A stretch of 64,000 nucleotides of DNA from Bradyrhizobium manausense. GTDB taxonomy: Bacteria; Pseudomonadota; Alphaproteobacteria; Rhizobiales; Xanthobacteraceae. Both the position numbers and the translations under genes were made by a program. The stretch covers positions 186,001-250,000 of the forward strand of contig NZ_JAFCJI010000002.1 in assembly GCF_018131105.1 (NCBI RefSeq), read 5' to 3'. The notes under the pieces were generated by a model, which worked only from the letters and a program-made list of their open reading frames with translations, made no database searches and was not told the origin of the DNA. Positions 63,507 through 64,000 of this stretch are shown in pieces (within the stretch, counting starts at the first letter, position 1; every line of letters begins with the position of its first letter).

Positions 63507-64000
63507 AGCCTTCACTCTGTCCGAGATAGACCCGCCGGACCTCCGGATTGCTCCTGATCTCATCGGGCGCGCCGTCCGCCAGCAAACGACCGTGGTGCAG
63601 CACCACGACCCGCCTGGACAGGCCCAGCACCATCTTCATCTTGTGCTCGACCAGCAGCACGGTGCGCTTGTCGGCAAGCCGCTCCAGAAGCGCGACCATG
63701 TCCTTGGTCTCCTCAGGACCCATGCCGGCGGTCGGTTCATCCAGCAGCAGCAGTTCCGGCTCGGAAACCAGCGCAATTGCGATCTCCAGCGCGCGCTGCT
63801 GGCCGTGCGAGAGGAACTTTGCCAGTTCGCCGCGCTTCCCGAGCAGACCGACCGCGTCCAGCGCGGCATCGGCCTTCGCGGCAAGCTCCGGCATCCGCGT
63901 GCGGTTGCGCCAGATGTCATAGCTGACGGTCAGCGCCTGCGCAGCAACGCGCACGTTCTCGTGCACGCTGAGGTCAGGGAAGATGTTGGTGATCTGATAG
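63499..64000 (-). CDS. livG: ABC transporter ATPase LivG (3' part)
   Basis: The gene enters from the right edge; 166 C-terminal residues are present. They begin YQITNIFPDLSVHENVR, then HGQQRALEIAIAL (signature region), ELLLLDEPTAGMG (Walker B) and LVEHKMKMVLGLSRRVVVLH. The Walker A lies outside the window. It is followed by livF with an 8-base overlap. Confidence 0.93.
   Translation of the reverse strand, partial: YQITNIFPDLSVHENVRVAAQALTVSYDIWRNRTRMPELAAKADAALDAVGLLGKRGELAKFLSHGQQRALEIAIALVSEPELLLLDEPTAGMGPEETKDMVALLERLADKRTVLLVEHKMKMVLGLSRRVVVLHHGRLLADGAPDEIRSNPEVRRVYLGQSEGYG

Overview
The window reads as a chromosomal segment of a high-GC alphaproteobacterium, most likely Bradyrhizobium or a close relative. 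The grounds are the codon and base bias, the Bradyrhizobium-type palindromic repeats (30991-31143, 43225-43256, 53826-53908), Tat-exported oxidoreductases, and a XoxF-based methanol system with glutathione-linked formaldehyde oxidation. No tRNA, rRNA, CRISPR array, insertion sequence or prophage was seen.

Left flank (1-13 kb): a cut class II aldolase, a MarC membrane protein, a ferritin-like YciE/YciF protein, an Hsp20 - Lon - 51-residue basic protein cluster facing an HU gene across a shared terminator, a thiolase, a Tat-exported GH1 glycosidase, a GrlR-like small protein, and a complete ribose-type sugar ABC importer.

Metal and cofactor uptake and sensing (13-21 kb): a TonB-dependent receptor broken by a single in-frame TAA, preceded by a cobalamin riboswitch; a second, intact TonB receptor preceded by two abutting perfect palindromes; and a divergent histidine kinase / LuxR-type response regulator pair.

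The core (21-57 kb) is a lanthanide/PQQ-dependent alcohol oxidation island. It holds S-formylglutathione hydrolase; a tightly overlapping operon resembling the lut/PQQ-associated ABC transporter (binding protein, beta-propeller, ATPase, permease, exported protein); a CXXCW protein with a XoxJ-like binding protein; a zinc metallohydrolase and SoxYZ-like carrier of the quinoprotein relay type; a NitT/TauT-type ABC importer; a heavy-metal RND pump; a 26-residue pqqA; a lanmodulin homologue (lanM); and three different quinoprotein dehydrogenases, all with the extra Asp that marks lanthanide use. One has its own cytochrome c, binding protein and FUSC-like membrane protein. One is XoxF, followed by XoxG, glutathione-dependent formaldehyde dehydrogenase and Gfa. 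The third lacks the vicinal Cys pair and sits behind a Rieske protein. A periplasmic molybdenum aldehyde-oxidase-type enzyme lies between the second and third systems. Together these genes can take methanol or other alcohols to aldehyde in the periplasm and formaldehyde to formate in the cytoplasm, and they include candidates for metal uptake, buffering and export.

Right flank (57-64 kb): truncated hemoglobin, 3-hydroxyacyl-CoA dehydrogenase, an ArsC-like protein overlapping a tungstate permease, the convergent tungstate-binding protein, several exported or acidic proteins of unknown role, a truncated TonB plug, and the LivF and LivG ATPases of a branched-chain amino acid type importer that runs off the window.
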